Source of the DNA: Psettodes erumei
Lineage: Eukaryota > Chordata > Actinopteri > Pleuronectiformes > Psettodidae
Assembly (NCBI GenBank): GCA_016785225.1
Contig: JAFBJZ010000831.1
Span: 4,598,001-4,662,000, forward strand
Length of the DNA stretch: 64,000 bases
Direction of reading: 5' to 3'
Shown here: piece after piece, positions 11,441-25,900 of the stretch
Position numbering within the stretch: the first letter of the stretch is position 1
How the letters are laid out: every line of letters starts with the position of its first letter
Position numbers and translations under genes: made by a program
Notes under the pieces: model-generated
Databases searched by the model: none
What the model was told of the DNA's origin: nothing
Seen by the model: the letters and a program-made list of their open reading frames with translations, nothing else

Positions 11441-14349
11441 TCTATCTACACAATGTCTCACAGAGCTCTGTCTCATTAGCTTAATTGTAATTTTCAATGG
11501 ATTATATTATAAGAGAAATTACTTTAGACAAAAGGTTTATTTCCTTCAAATTCTGGCCACTATGACTCAAGCGTATAGATCCAGAGGAACAATGAAACAA
11601 GGAACAAGGATTCTTCATGTTCAAGAAAATGTATATCTCATCCTTGCTATTAAGACTTTTGAAAACCTCTCAAGTTGTTCACTGTCGTTCAAGCCTGCAG
11701 CACCAAAATCCAACAGGAAATTGTACATCCCTGCAAAATGTTTACCTCTGGCTTGGATAGCATCCAGGAAAATTTCCTTATTTTAAAGAAGGATTATCTG
11801 TCCATATGTTAGGTCTGTAGTCACAGACTATTCAGACAGGCATGATCTGCTTCTCTCAATGTGCGTCATTTGACAAGCATCTCTATTTAGTTGCTGTGTC
11901 TGTCAACATGCTGAGTGTTGTCTGATATCCATTGCTGTCAAATGTGTCCTAGTTTGAGAAGGAATCTTTGTCCATGCATATTGCATTGCCCTGTTGTGTT
12001 TCACTGACACGGCAGGAGTTTGTCATTGTGGCCAATTTTAAATGAGCTCTCCACATATTCCACATGAGCAACAGAAGATCAAGGAAACAATTTGTCAGAC
12101 TTTTAACAGAAGAAATCAATCTTTTCACATGTGTATCATTTTTATGTCCAATCACATCCTGTGTAGATCCTTTATACATCCATCAGTCTCCCTCACTGAC
12201 ATTAAGGCTTGTTTGAATGGTTTCACAGATCACAGTCCCTGCAAGTTAAAGTCACTCCCACTACTTCCCCAAAATGGTTGTAGAGACAAATGCCAGACCT
12301 TTTCTTTTGACAGGGTTCAAGAGATCACAGTTTATATTTCCTCTTGCATTACATGGGTCTCTAAATTGTCTGGTTTCGGTGGTGCTGGTGGCGTTAGGGG
12401 AGGAGGATACTGTGCTTCAAACACAATATGGGCTGGGGCTTATCATTGTTAACTGCTCTGGTGCCACTGCTGAGAGGGAAGCCGCTTATATCATCTTTGT
12501 TTTGCTCAGGCCCAGCTGTTTTTGCTCATCGGGTTGACCAGCTATATGCTGATGCTGAGGATCTTTGATGTGCACAGGGAGGAACTGTATAGAAGGGAAT
12601 CGCCACCAAAACCTAGTTCAAGTTTAAACAACTGAAAACAATTCTTTGGTTCCTCTTTTCCTTTTTTATGGCCACATGGTATCTGTTCTTTGCTGTCTTC
12701 CCTTACTAACCAATAAAAACTGAGGAGGATTTTAATTGAGATGTTTTGTGGCTGACCATAAGCTCCAGAGATAGACTATTCTTTGTTAAGTTATTATAGT
12801 TGTGTATAATTGGATCCACTCAGAAAGCTACATTTGCATCAAGTTTATACCAGAACAATTCCTCAACAGTTACTTGCCTGTTTTTGTTTTCTTTTTTTTC
12901 TGTCTATTTTATCAAAAGAAGATTTTTAGGTTCAAAGCCAACTCTAGAAATTCTGTTAAAACAAAATTTGCCGGACAGCTGGAGAAAATGAACATGAACA
13001 CAAAATGAACACTTGTTTTCTGAGATTTTGCCACAGATTATGTCATTTATACTTGCCTGGAGGTTATTCTGTGGACTGCACATTGCTTTTATGACTAATG
13101 AACAGTTAATCCTTCACAGATGAAGCATCCCACTTGTTCCAGGGCATTTTCCTCTTCTTTTCTGTGCTAATAATGCTGCCAGACCTGAATGTTGAAACAA
13201 AGCACCATTCTTTTGCTAGGTGATGTTGGTTCTTTTATCTGCCCTTTTTGAATCTTCCTCTGCCCCTTTTCTGTGAGTAGCACAAATAAATTAAACTATT
13301 ATAAGGTTTTTGTTTTCTCCTTAAGTACTTTTGTTGAAAGCATTTTTGTCTTATCTCAGCTTTCACTCTAAATTGAACTCAAAAGTCTTGGACAAGTGCT
13401 TTGTCATTCAGACCAGCTGAAAAAGCCTTTGAAAACTCAGCTGTTGTTTTCCTCATGGTTTATACCATCACATCTAAGTTTGGAAACATGATATCATTTG
13501 TTATTATTTCTACAGTGGAGCTCCAGGTCTCGGTGCTCTTTAAAATGGAAGGGTAATTAAAAGCCAAAGTGATTTAGGCAGGCTCATGTATACACACAGT
13601 AAAACCTTTTCTTTCATCCACGTAGTCACTGCTAGTGTGAATCTTGATTTTACCTTTTTTCACTGAGTTAATAGCTTATTCTAAGCAACAAAGTATGCTG
13701 CTTCATTAGGAAAAGCTGGTGTAATGAATCAAACCTGGTTGCTCAATTCCACCAGCTGCCCACTAATTAGGACAGGAGTTTATAAAAGAGGGTGGGGTGG
13801 TGGTGTATTTTTCTTTCTGTTGCATGGGGACAGCCTTAGCCTCACTTCACTTTTGAAAGAAAAATGGGTTTGAAGACAGCTGTTGGATGAGTAGATTTAG
13901 AGGTTCATAAGAATTTTGCAGGGAATTCCCCCTTTGGTTGGTGTTACCCATAGTTTGACTTGATGGGAGACCTGTTTTTGAAACTACAAAAACTTAAAGC
14001 TGTACACTACAGCAGTCTGATCATTAAGCTGAATCATTCATGGCAATGTACAGGATCCATCTAGGTTATGTGTTGCAGTTAAAACATACCATGACCTTAA
14101 AATAAAGCCAGAGTTTAGCCTGTGCATTGGGTGAGGCTGTAGAGAAAAAGCAGTGAGTTGTACTCTGGTTGTGTGCCAGAAAGCCCAACCAATGAGCCTA
14201 ATGTGGCAAAAGCTGTGTAAGAGATGCCAAGTTGGATGTTGACTCTCAACAGACTTGGCATTAAGTGATCCAATTATATTACACTGAGACCTTTTTGAAT
14301 CAGTGTTAATACAAAACAAATTGTTTTAAGTGTCTTAAATGGCTGGTTA
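11441..14349. other. Gene-free stretch
   Basis: Only short chance reading frames are present. TATAAAAG at 13781-13788 is a perfect TATA-type word, but no exon, donor or coding frame follows it in a convincing position. Confidence 0.55.
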
Positions 14350-14500
14350 ATGTAAAACTCACTAATGAACCCTTTCAATTCCTCCTGTTCAATCCATACA
14401 CAAAAATGGAGAAATTAAAACTTGTGCTTACATGTGGTTTTTCCTGGCAAGCCGGGCTAAGCACTGTGACTTCCTGTAGTCTCTGAAGTCGCCCGTCAAC
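14350..14500 (+). mobile_element. Dispersed fish repeat, copy A (fragment)
   Basis: AAACTCACTAATGAACCC, TTCAATCCATACACAAAAATG and the end TGACTTCCTGTAGTCTCTG match the 3' half of a repeat that I remember as frequent in spiny-rayed fish. The first part is recognisably related to 43025-43090 in this window, in the same orientation, so both are diverged copies of one family. Confidence 0.6.
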
Positions 14501-16589
14501 ATTACAGCGATGAAAAGTCTGCTACTGCTGTGGTCATTTTAGCTGAGGGCATTCTGCTGATATAGTCAATGTGTACGCTACTATGCCCATTTCTGTGAAA
14601 TAAACATTTCTAGTTGATTAAACGTGGAAATCAGTGTAAATGTAAATTAATAGACACTTGAAGACTCCAAATGTACAGAATTGAAGCTATCTGTTGAACC
14701 CTCACTCTGTGCATAAGACAAACATTAAAGTGGATGTAATATAGCACTTTGACAGATTCTTAAACAAAGCTTCTGAAAGCAGGGCTGGAGTATACAGGCT
14801 TTGCAGGGCTCCAAGTCTGGCCTATTTGCCATGAGCTTCTGTACATCAAGCCGTCCATCAGTCTTTGTTACACTCTCCTGCTTCTGCCTGGCTTAGATTA
14901 ACTCATATGGAGACAGGATGCCGTATTCTCCACCTCTGTAAATATCTTAAAGCCTTTGATGTGGTTTTCAAATTTGTGAACATGATTAAGAGATCAAAAG
15001 TCTATAAAGCTGTCTGTGTCATATCTGTCAGCTAAATCTGATGGAGCAACAGAAAGGCAATGCTCTTGGTTTGGTGATGATGTTGCAGGGATATTGTTGA
15101 GTGAGACTCGACACTTTGGCTTGAGTGATCGTTGGGTGTGGTCTGAACTGATCACAAATCCTGCACAAACACAGCTATTTACATACAAGGAATTCCTCAG
15201 CAAAGGGGATAAGCCAAAAGGAAACCAGTCATTCTGAAAGTGATTGTTCTCCTCCCAGTGCTTTGAAGTGTTTGGCCAGTGTCCACTTCATGTCTTCAGT
15301 GTGTGCATGACAAGGATGAAGCCTTTCCAGAGATTAGCCTGTATCAGATTCAACATCATCCAACCTTCTCAGTTTTACTGCTGAAAGACATCCAGCCTAT
15401 CTTGGTTTGTGTGTGGTTTTGGCAAACTCACAAGCGCAAGATTTAATATTTTTGAATTTTCCATGCAATGTGATATGAATAGGTGAAAAGGGCAGCTTTC
15501 TAGAGGAGTTTTTACCTCTGGAGTTTTTACCCTGGAAATCTCAAGGGTATAAAGGACGTACAAATAAGAAAACATCATTACTCAACACACTGGTCTCCAC
15601 AGCAATAGCAATATCTTGAGAAAATCCAAATATATTTTTATATCTGACTGCATGAAAGCTGTGAAGTATTCTTTACAGATTTCAGGATGAATACATGCTA
15701 AGTTTGTTCAACCTTGAGGGAAAAAACTGCCTCCCTTTTGTACTCCTATGGTGTATATACTCAGAAAAGTTAATCTTGCTTTAAATACAGTTATATTCCA
15801 TTACATTTTTATCATCAAACCCACAAAGAGGGAAGGTCTTCAAAACACCTCACGTGGAGTATGTCTTATCTTTGTGAACCAGAGATTCATTTAATGGCAA
15901 GCTTAAATCCAAATGATTTTGATGAGGGATGTGATGACCAATATGATGGGGTCATTTTTATTATGCAGCTGTGAAACTTTAAAGTAGGTTTGAATGGATT
16001 ACAGAACCCTGGTATGGTGCCTTGCTCCAGGCAGTGCAGACTTGGCTGTTTGTGGGCCCAGTGAGACAGAGAGGATGGAATTTATTTAATGCAGGAAGAA
16101 AGCCATTCTGTCAGCTCCTTGTGATCCTCATGCTCCTTAACCCATTGGTTCTAATCGGGGCTGCAGCAACAACCATGCCAAGCATTCCTTAGATACTGAA
16201 GCTTCTGTGTTTTTGGTGCTGGGTAAAGTTAAAAGACAGAGGATGAGCCAGTTGGCTGCCTAAAAGGCTTGAAAGAGGATAGTTTGTTGGTCCTTAGCCC
16301 AACATAAAAAACAGCAGAATCTTCCATTTGCCTCTGACAGTACATGAAGAAACTAGAAAGCACTCAGAGCACAGACCCGCCAAGGTTGAAAATTTCTCCA
16401 AAACCAGAAGAGCATCTGGATCGATTTGTGATATTTTCTTGTGAGCTCTGAGATAGTCCCCACCATTTTTTCTTGTTTCAAATCTTTTCCAAAGTAATTT
16501 TTTGACCTTTCCTGTTTTTTGTTTGATTTGTACAATTTAGAGAGATATGAGATTTTGGGAGAGATAATGGGGGGATGACACATAGGCTG

Positions 16590-16660
16590 GTCCAGCCTGC
16601 CTGATGAGAGTTGAACCAGGGACCTGCTGCTCAGGACAGCCTGTGATCTGTGATACACGC
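16590..16660 (-). repeat. tRNA-like fragment, possible SINE head
   Basis: On the minus strand, GAGCAGCAGGTCCCTGG followed by TTCAACTC resembles the anticodon-side and T-arm region of a tRNA (B box GGTTCAACTC). No clear A box or acceptor stem completes it, so it is not a functional tRNA gene. It may be a decayed SINE head. Confidence 0.3.
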
Positions 16661-19600
16661 AGAATCAAAACACATGACAAGGGTAGACAGACGAGAACCC
16701 TGTTCTGCTTATTGAGTTTATTTATTCCAATTAAATACTTTAATGCAGCTAAGAAGTCAGTTGAAAGCCTGGTCACACCAGAGAATGGCACAGCAAAAGT
16801 TATCTTTATCAGATAGCAGGTTCTGTGAGCTTGACGACGTAGTTGAACTGTAGCTGGCATTTAGTTCTAAGGAATGAAATCTTTCCTTCAATAGAGGGTT
16901 TTTACCAAAGAGGGGGTGTACATAGCTCACTAACTGCTACCTGCCAGTTAGCAAGCATCTCAGCTAACACTTACAGTTCACACATGTCTTTTTGTGGAGC
17001 TGTTTATACTCCAACATAGTATAGTAGTTAGGTAAACAGGGGTGGTGCGTGACAGCTACCACACTACAATAGATTCCTCATTCACTCTTGTGTTAATGAG
17101 GTTAATGAGGCAAAAATACAAACTGAAGAGGAGTAAACAACTTTCACAGTAACAGTTTTCAAGGGACAGCTTTATAAAGACGAATACATTTTGTGCAAAA
17201 GCAAGTAACAAGCATATTCATAGACATATTTTGCCACAGAGAAACTGGGAGAGTTTCAAAGTGGGCTGTACATACAAATCACAGAGATAGTGAGCACAAT
17301 AGTAAATCTTGTCGATGGAAAGTTGAAAAATGTGACTCCATCTGCCCTTCAGTGGAATGCAGTGTTGTGTCCGATAAGCGTCAGGTCTCGCTGTAAAACC
17401 TGAACAAGCCATGGGGGCAGAGGCCTTCAAACTATTGCTGATCTAATGATGTGTTAGAGAGACAGAAAGAGATAGAGATACACAGATAGAGATCCCCAGT
17501 TTAGAAAAGCATTGTTGAGAAACATAACTGCAGCAACACTGAGGATATTTCAGCCTAGAACAAAACGTCTGGGCAGCAGAATTATTTTACTGTAGCTGTG
17601 GACACTTCCCAAAAGATCCTCAGTTTATTTTGGATTCAGGTCACCTGAACATGGCCATGAATCTCAAATGAAAATCTGGATGGGAACTTTGCCTGCCATT
17701 TATAGTCAAAACTAATAAATTACAGAGAATGAATTAAATCCCTCTCTAATCTGGAATAATAGTGAGAGAAAAGCCAGCAATGTGTGTCATGTGGCCTATC
17801 TCAGTGTCAGCCATACCGGCCAAGTGTAGCTTACCAACCAGGTAACTTGGAGTTCAAGGAAAATCTGTGGATACCAGAGGTTTTATAAACTCTCAGCTTG
17901 CTGTGTTTGTGATAACATTCCCAAAAGCCTTGACACAATATCGCCTATTGTTCCAAAATCAGCCCAGAGCAATTGAAAGTAAATTGGTGTTTTTCTTTGG
18001 ACAGTGTAAAAGAGCACAGCTCTCAGATACTCAAAACGTAATCATATTTGGCATGTTTGTAAAGGCTTGCAGACTGTTGTTGGTTCTGCAAGCAAATGCT
18101 CCTGCACTCACTGAATAATCACTGCACTCAAGTATTTTCAGGTTTCAGCTCTCAGAAAAAAGAATAAACATTAATGTCAGGTTTACACCATAAATGATAT
18201 AGTTGTGACTTTTCAGAGAGTTCATGAAAATACATTAAAGCAATGTTTTCTTCCCACAGGCATTCAATTTATTCATGAAGAAAACCAGAAGCAGAAAATT
18301 ATGATTTTAAGTCCTTGGCTCTACATAAACAACTGCATCTACTACATCTAATAAAACCTTTTGACATTTGGTCAAAAATGCCATCTGAGTTCTCTCTCTT
18401 TTTGTCATTTCCTACTATTGCATTTCACAAGTTACTCTATCCGCCTCACACACCGTAACATGGAAAGACCTTGAGTAACATGAAGATGTGACTGTGACAG
18501 CATGCTTTGAATGACTATGCTTATCTACTGAAGCTGCATTATCCTTTTTTCCATTGGAGAATGAGTTAAAATCCACAGACCACTGGTTTAAAAAAAAGAA
18601 GTATAAAGAGAATCAAATAGAATTGCCATGTCTGAGATGTACCATCCAGGTTTATGCTGTAGGACTCAAGGTTTCTAATTTCCAGTTAACTCAATAGAAT
18701 CAAGATGCTACTCAAAAGGCCGGGTTATACTTGGAATAACATAGTTCAAAGTCTCTCTCTTTGCCCCAGATGACCCCTTTTAAGATGGATTCAAAAAGAG
18801 AGAGGGGAAAGATTATCTTAATGGTATGAATAGGCACTTCCTACCTGTCTCTCCCCCAGTGGTGTTGCATTGCATTGCACAAGGTTGTGTCACAGAAAGT
18901 TACGTTAGAAAGAGAAGTTCAAATCCTCCTGGAGGGTATTTCAGATGCTATTCCGTGATCCAACAGACACTATGTACCTAAAATCCCCTATCTTTCCCCA
19001 GACATGATGGATATTGCAAGATGTTTACTCATACAGTTGCTGATAAACCGCAGTCATGAGATGATTTCTTAATTTACCCCCAATTTTGCCAAACTGTCAG
19101 CGTTTGTGGTTTCTGTTGAAAGACCTGGGTTAAAAATAGATTTATTATTTACATTTCATGCCAGTCATCTCACAGTTGTGAGTTTATCCAAAACACTGCG
19201 GGTCTGTTTGCTGCTGTTTGCTTTTTGTTTCCTGCTGATATGCACTGTATAAGCACTCAGGATGGGGATCGATGCTGATCGGCCAGCTGAAAGCAATAAC
19301 TTCAGAGCAGAGTGGAAAACTTTGCAGGGGACTGAATAATTTTGTGGCATAACCAGACCCAAAGGGTGTTGTTGATTATGTCAGTGCTGCTTATTCACTG
19401 ACAAACACTGCTGAGTTGGAACTATGTTGGGGAACCTAAAGATTTATGAGAGATCTTACACAAGCACATTCAACAGAAGAAACATGCTCTGTGAGCCGGT
19501 TGATTAGCAAGCAAAATTGGCAGGATGTTTAAAAGTCTGCACAGCTGGTGACAGTTTAAGATCCAGTCCACTCCACTTTGCGCAAACTAATCTTGAAGCT

Positions 19601-19892
19601 GAAGACATTGAAAGAGATAAGCAGAGTTTGTTTTCTTCATTTTTCATTGTCCTGACCAGTTAAGGGCCAGTCTTAACAGTGACCCGATGCTCACCATTCC
19701 AATAAAAGTCAATATTATCAGTCTCTTAACAGAAGCTTGGCCCTGCGATCCTTTCCACTTCCCTGTTTACAGGTACATTGACCCTGCTCTGACCTCACCC
19801 AACCCGAGTTCACCTCAGGCCTGGGGTCAACAGGGCAAAAGGAACAGATGGGTCAGGGGTCAGCCTGCTGATTTCATGCACTAATTTAGACT

Positions 19893-19921
19893 GACACACA
19901 CACACACACATACACACACAC
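19893..19921. repeat. (CA)n microsatellite
   Basis: A CA dinucleotide tract with one T interruption. Confidence 0.9.
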
Positions 19922-22900
19922 AGCCGGACCTTTCTTTTTCCTTTAAGGCTTATACAATATCAAAGAATCAGCTCTGACCCTCAACAAAGTCATCATGCAT
20001 GTAACTGTATCTTACAACTAAACAAAGCAATTATGTAATTAGAGGTGTGGCAGCAAGGTACCACTGAAGAAGAACTAAATAATAATAAAACACTGCTGGC
20101 TCTCATTTATCTGCTATGTTGTTGGTTACTTTGCACACACTCCATATAAACATTGAGGAGAATGTGACAGTTTGGAAGCTGAAGAACAATGTCAAGATGT
20201 GATAAAACAGTTTTTTGCAAACTTCTAAAACAATGAATTCACCATGTATATAGAGATGTTCCATCACAGACCAAACCAACTGGCTTGGTTCTCTTTTTAT
20301 TACATAATTTATGGAATACAACACAATCTGAAGTTAACTACTCTACATGTCTTGCTAACTTTCTGCTAAAAGACCGAACACATAACCTTTTGAAATAAGA
20401 CATCTACAAATTACCAACCCGTGGGATCTTATTTCTGTTTAACGAATTAAGGCTGTGGTTCAACTAAAGAATCATGCTGGGTTTGTAAAGGGATGCCTAT
20501 AAATATCACATTTCCAGTACTGCAAATAAACTGTTAAAAATAAGCATGACTCAATCTGCACCTATTTTAGGTCAACTGACTGTCCCTTGGGGAAATCAAT
20601 AAGGAGGGGAAAAAAGTTGCCACAAAAGAGATAGCATCACTTTTGAGCCAGATCTGAGCAGTCTCCATGGACTCAACCACCGAGAGGCTTGCAGCCTCCC
20701 ACTTTGGCCCACCCTGGATACTTCCTGTTGGGCCACTCCTTATTTAGTTGTGGGGGGTTCTGCTGTATCTCAGCGGAGTCTGATACAGTTGCGCTTTGCA
20801 TTGGCAACCTTGCTTGGCGTGATTGTGGCAAAGCTTGGAGGAATGGAGGTGGATTTGATGTTATCAACGATCCTGGTTGGTTGGGGCTGGGGGGTGTCTG
20901 GAAAGTAGGTAGGAGCCCTCTGTCTAATGACCCTCTGTTGGCTGGTAGTTGTTGCCTTGGCATATGCTTAAGCCTTTTGTGCATTCCAGAAGCCAGCAGC
21001 CATGATCAAAGTTGTTCTTAACCAAGCAATACCTTAATCCCCTCAGTAATAAACTAGAATCAGTGATAGAGGCCACTTTGGTTTCACTGTGGATTAAAGC
21101 AGCCCTCTGGAAGACCCAGCTTCTTGATTGATATTGATATTTCACATTTTGCCTTTTGTTCACACAGAATGTTGAAATTGAGGATTAACTTGCTCGGTCC
21201 AATCAGTAGTCAAGGCCCACCTGGATCTATCGGTTTGCCACTCATGTCCTAATGACCAGTGACAGATACTCTGTCAATAGAGGAACTTCTCAGCTTTGCA
21301 TTGATGAGATGAATGAAGCTATTATTTATAATCACCTGAGATATGGTAGGACACATTTTATCTGAGTGGGATTACAGATAGATCAAGGCGATCTCATGCT
21401 CACTTCAACAGGCCATTTAGCCATTCCAAAGATTCCACTGATACCTGGACGGGTAAGGTATGGTACTGTAAAACAAAGCTACAGTATACAAAGAGAACTC
21501 TTTTATCCCAGACACACTGCTTTTTGGTTGTTTGGGGTTAAGAGATTTGAGTCAGAAATGTTGCCTTGTGACCCTTAGATTAAAAGGAATTATGAGTAAA
21601 ATGACAAATGCAGGGATCTGCCAAAATAAAGCTAATTTGGTTCCAGCATCACCTGCCATTTACTATGGGATGTGTTTGAGGTTCAACCTGTTCTGCTAAC
21701 TTGACAGTCTTCACAGTCAGACTGCTGAAGAAACACACACAACATCATACTGTGTAGTTTTAGGCATGCAGCTGCGTTATCACAGATCTGCATTTCAGCA
21801 TGTTGGCTTAACCACTGCACGTTAGGGTTTTGGTTAATGTTAGCAAAATCAGGCCAGGAAAGAGGTGGGTCATGACAGGGGTGTCTGTAAACTGGTGACA
21901 ATACCCAGTTCCCATTTCTACAATAACTATCATCTAAAAATTAACATTTCATGCATTTATTTTGCCATTTTTTTCCAGTACTCTGATCAATTACACTAAA
22001 GATTTTTCAATAAGGTATAGAACCAATGGACAGTCCAAAAATTAATCCAAAGCTGTTTTAAAGAATGTCTCAGCCACAGCTTCAAGACTTTGTGCGTCCT
22101 ACTTGGCTGTGGCTGCCAGTTTGTGATGTAGTGGTGTAAGTGCAAGTGCAAAGTTACACATGTCCATGTCTCATTGCAGAGTAAGAGCTGGTATGTTGAA
22201 ACAGTGTAACTCACTCTTTTGTCTCTTCATGCTGGTGGTGCTCTCAGTAGAGTGACATAACCTTCAAATGGGTCAGCAGGGCTGCTTATTGGACAACAGT
22301 GAAGGACTGGTTGTACTGCATTTCCTATATGGAAATGTTTGCAACGGTGTGAATGAGGGATAGACCAGCACTGATAAGCAACATTCACCCAAACCTTATT
22401 GGTATTAACAAAGTTTGAAACTATTTCCTTCCTGCATATGATTTTCTTCATTCATTTTCTGTAAAAGTTGCAGAACAGTGTCTTTCTTTTTTCTGTGGAA
22501 GCCCAATAGACTTTCCTTTCTCCAGTGTAAACATGTTATTGTGGCTGACAACGCTTCAGCAAACACATGCTCTCTCACTGGCGATCCAACATGATTGACG
22601 GCAGTGGTGTGAGCACAGGCACCAATACATAACTCTGAATGTCAGAGAAGCATGCCGCAGTACTGTGTCACCGCAGAGTCTTTCTGTGGAATATGTAGTC
22701 CATCTTTGTCCCATAAATGAAATTTGGCTATTCTAAACATATTGCAAATCTCCCACGATACTCCACAGTACCTCTGGTAAATATTATAGAACATCAAACA
22801 ATTTCAAAAGCTTTTTATTTTTCAAGTGAGCATGTGACCAGTGGTCTCCAGCAGTAATAGATGGAAAGAGAGTGACAGATGATGATGTGAAATACACCAT

Positions 22901-25900
22901 ATGTATAGATACAGACACACTGTAGACAGTGTATGTCTCCATTCCAGCCGCAGCACGGGACACCTGTTTCCACTTACACAACATACCGGTATCGACTCGC
23001 TTAAGCCAATAAACAGTTTGAGTGAATTATCATACTGCAAAAAGTTTCCTTTCAGTGTTTAAGAATTTCAGCAAATTTAAACTTCTCTGATTGGAGCTTT
23101 TGTGCCTAAAACAAATCACATGTAAAACTCCTTAAGGCAAAGGAGGAAATATGTTTAATACAGTGAGAAGAACCACATGGTTCTTTTAATCTTGTACTTG
23201 ATCATTGTACATACTGTACATTGAAATACAAATTTAGCAAACGTGGCTAATAGTCACGTCTCTTTGAAAGTGTTGTGCAACAAAATAATTCACAAAAGTA
23301 AACCATAACTGATAATTAACTAAGCAAAAGCAATCACACAGCACTGTGCCATGAGCGGTGTTCTTTTCATACTGCTTGCCTTAAAGCATGGACAGTCTCT
23401 ACAGAGCCTGGTGGTTTTGGTCCCAGTCTCACGAGCCTGCTGTCACAACAGTCATCACTCCAGAACAAAAGGCGTAAACAGCAAGCCCTGCACTATATTT
23501 CTGTGTTTCAGTTCTTATGATTTATTATCCAGCCGCCCTCATATGTTCCAACTTGGCAGCGACTTCTGCTGAGGATTAGCAGCAACCGTGGCTAACAGGC
23601 AATTGAATATTTATATACTGCTGAGCAGCAGCAAACAAACCCCCTTTTGAGGTTCAGCAGTGCGAGCTGTGAAATTGCTCTATTTATGCGCCTGTTTACA
23701 CAACTCTTACAATATTTTCTTGGTGAATGGATGCAAATTCTATCTCAATCATGACCCAGCTCAGGGGTTAAGTGGCGACAAAATGCAGACTCAAAGTGCA
23801 GAGGGACATGTCAAACAATCTTTTCTCTCTGCATAAAGGGCTTTGAAATAAGGGTGGTCACTCCCTGGCCAACATTGCCTCTTGTTATTGGCTCTGGACA
23901 ATGAATGCAGTGAGGACCATGCGGTGCAAACTGTCAACAGGCTCAGCAGCCGCAGAGCAGGGATCTTCTCTGGTCCCTAACCTGAAGGTGTGTGTATTAA
24001 CTTTGTCTAACTAATCCTTATGCCATAGAGAATAGAAGGGGATTAAGACTTTAACCCCTTCAGAGAGAGAGAGTCCCACTCTGCAACAGAAAGGGCCGTT
24101 GGCCAGCGTCTCTCTCTGCTGGAGCTCCTCACGGACTCATTGTCCCATCACGAAGGCCAGCTGTCAGTGTCCTTGGGATGGCAAGATGAATGAGGAGCCC
24201 TTGAGCTGTACGTCTGCTCCCTCTGTTTACCGAGGGGCCTCTTGCTGTGTAAATCGTGACTTCAGGGCAGCAAGGGGCTTTATACTGGAAAAAAAATTAT
24301 CAAATGAATTTCTCATGAATGAGATATCTCATGTATGAATGAGTCTAAAACCTAGAATAACTTGAATCTCCATTACCATCTCCAGTTACTGACCAAGTCT
24401 GCCTCCTACCTTTTCATCAACATTACAAGGAAACTTTTGGGAACATCTTGTAAGTCATATTTGCAAAATGTTCGATGACAATATCTGTCTGTGCTTGCAG
24501 TACGATATCTCATTGTAAACTAAAGAAATAAATCAGTTTAACTTATTTATCAGCACTTTGGTCAACGCTGGTTGTTTTAAATGCGCTTAATAAATAAATT
24601 TGATTGACTTAGTGTTAATTTAGGATTTTATTTTGATGTAACTGCCAGTAATGGAGGCTTTGTAGCCATTTTTACACTTTTGAATTCCTGTTGCCAAATA
24701 TACCATATATTAGCCTGAAATTCTCTCTCTAACCTGGAATTGCAACTTGCAGATAGCTGCTCAGCTGCTCATAATTACAATCTGAAGGATATGTGGTGAA
24801 TGTAAGGGGTCACAAGCCAATATGGTTGGGAACTGCTGCTGTATATCAATATACACTGGAACTGGAAATAAATTTGGGGCCTCATTAATAATTCACATTC
24901 TGTCAACCAGAAGAAAAGACATGCAGTGGTAGACGGGATGAATTCACATGGCTTAGAGCTGACTGTTAGTATGTGTTGGTACACCTGCACTGTTTATGAG
25001 GGACCGGGAGGGGAATGCTCAACAGTGCATCCTCTCAGCTCAAACTGTAGGTGGTCTGGTCCTCACACCTGCCTCTGCTTCGCAGTGCAGCTGCACCACA
25101 GCACTGTCAACTCACTTAACACCACATCTTAACAGCGTTTCTGCATCACAGGTATTCACCCCCCCCTGCCTTGGGCCTACATGATGTGGAACCTGCAGGG
25201 GCTCCACTGAGTGAGTGATCAAAACACACTTGCTGATAAGGCTGCTGGGTCACCAAACCGAATGCCTCCACTGGGCTGTTTCAACTTCAGGCCAATCGTT
25301 GAACCAACAGAGCTAATGTGCAATGCTTCACTTGAGTGCTATGCAATTGGTGGTCTCTCCCTTCCCATATCTCCTACATGTCTGTCTTGACTTTTCCCGC
25401 TGATTCACATCCACTGTGCCACCTGAGGCCCCGCATGAGCCTGCATGATCAGACTTCTTGTTGTCACTCTCTGAGGTTCAATGTACGGCCAAGAAAATAC
25501 CACCAGTGGAGACACCTGAGGATTCTCACAAACAGATGTCCTGAGAAATCCCTCACGTAGGGCTCTCACAGTCACCCTACAATCATCCAAGGCTGCCAAA
25601 GCTCCCATTGATGGTGTAAGCTTGAGATAACAGTAAATCGTCTGGGATTGTGGTTGGCGGTAAGGGGAGTGTCCATTTCATGTTGTTGACTCAGCTCTTC
25701 CTAAGTGGGATGAGTGAAAGGTAGCAGAGGATGGGTGGAAGGTGAGGCCAGGACCAGCTGTTTTCCTGACAGTAAACGCAAAGGTCTGGACCCTTTGGAG
25801 ACTCCTTACCCATCCTGACCTGGAAGTCAGTTCTGTTGTCAACAGCTCTTGTGAATGAACACATTCGACCCCTTTCATCCTGAAGTGTCTGCAAGATTGG

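Noticed and set aside
13781..13788. Perfect TATAAAAG word
   Set aside because: No exon or coding frame follows at a sensible distance, and single TATA words are expected by chance in AT-rich DNA.
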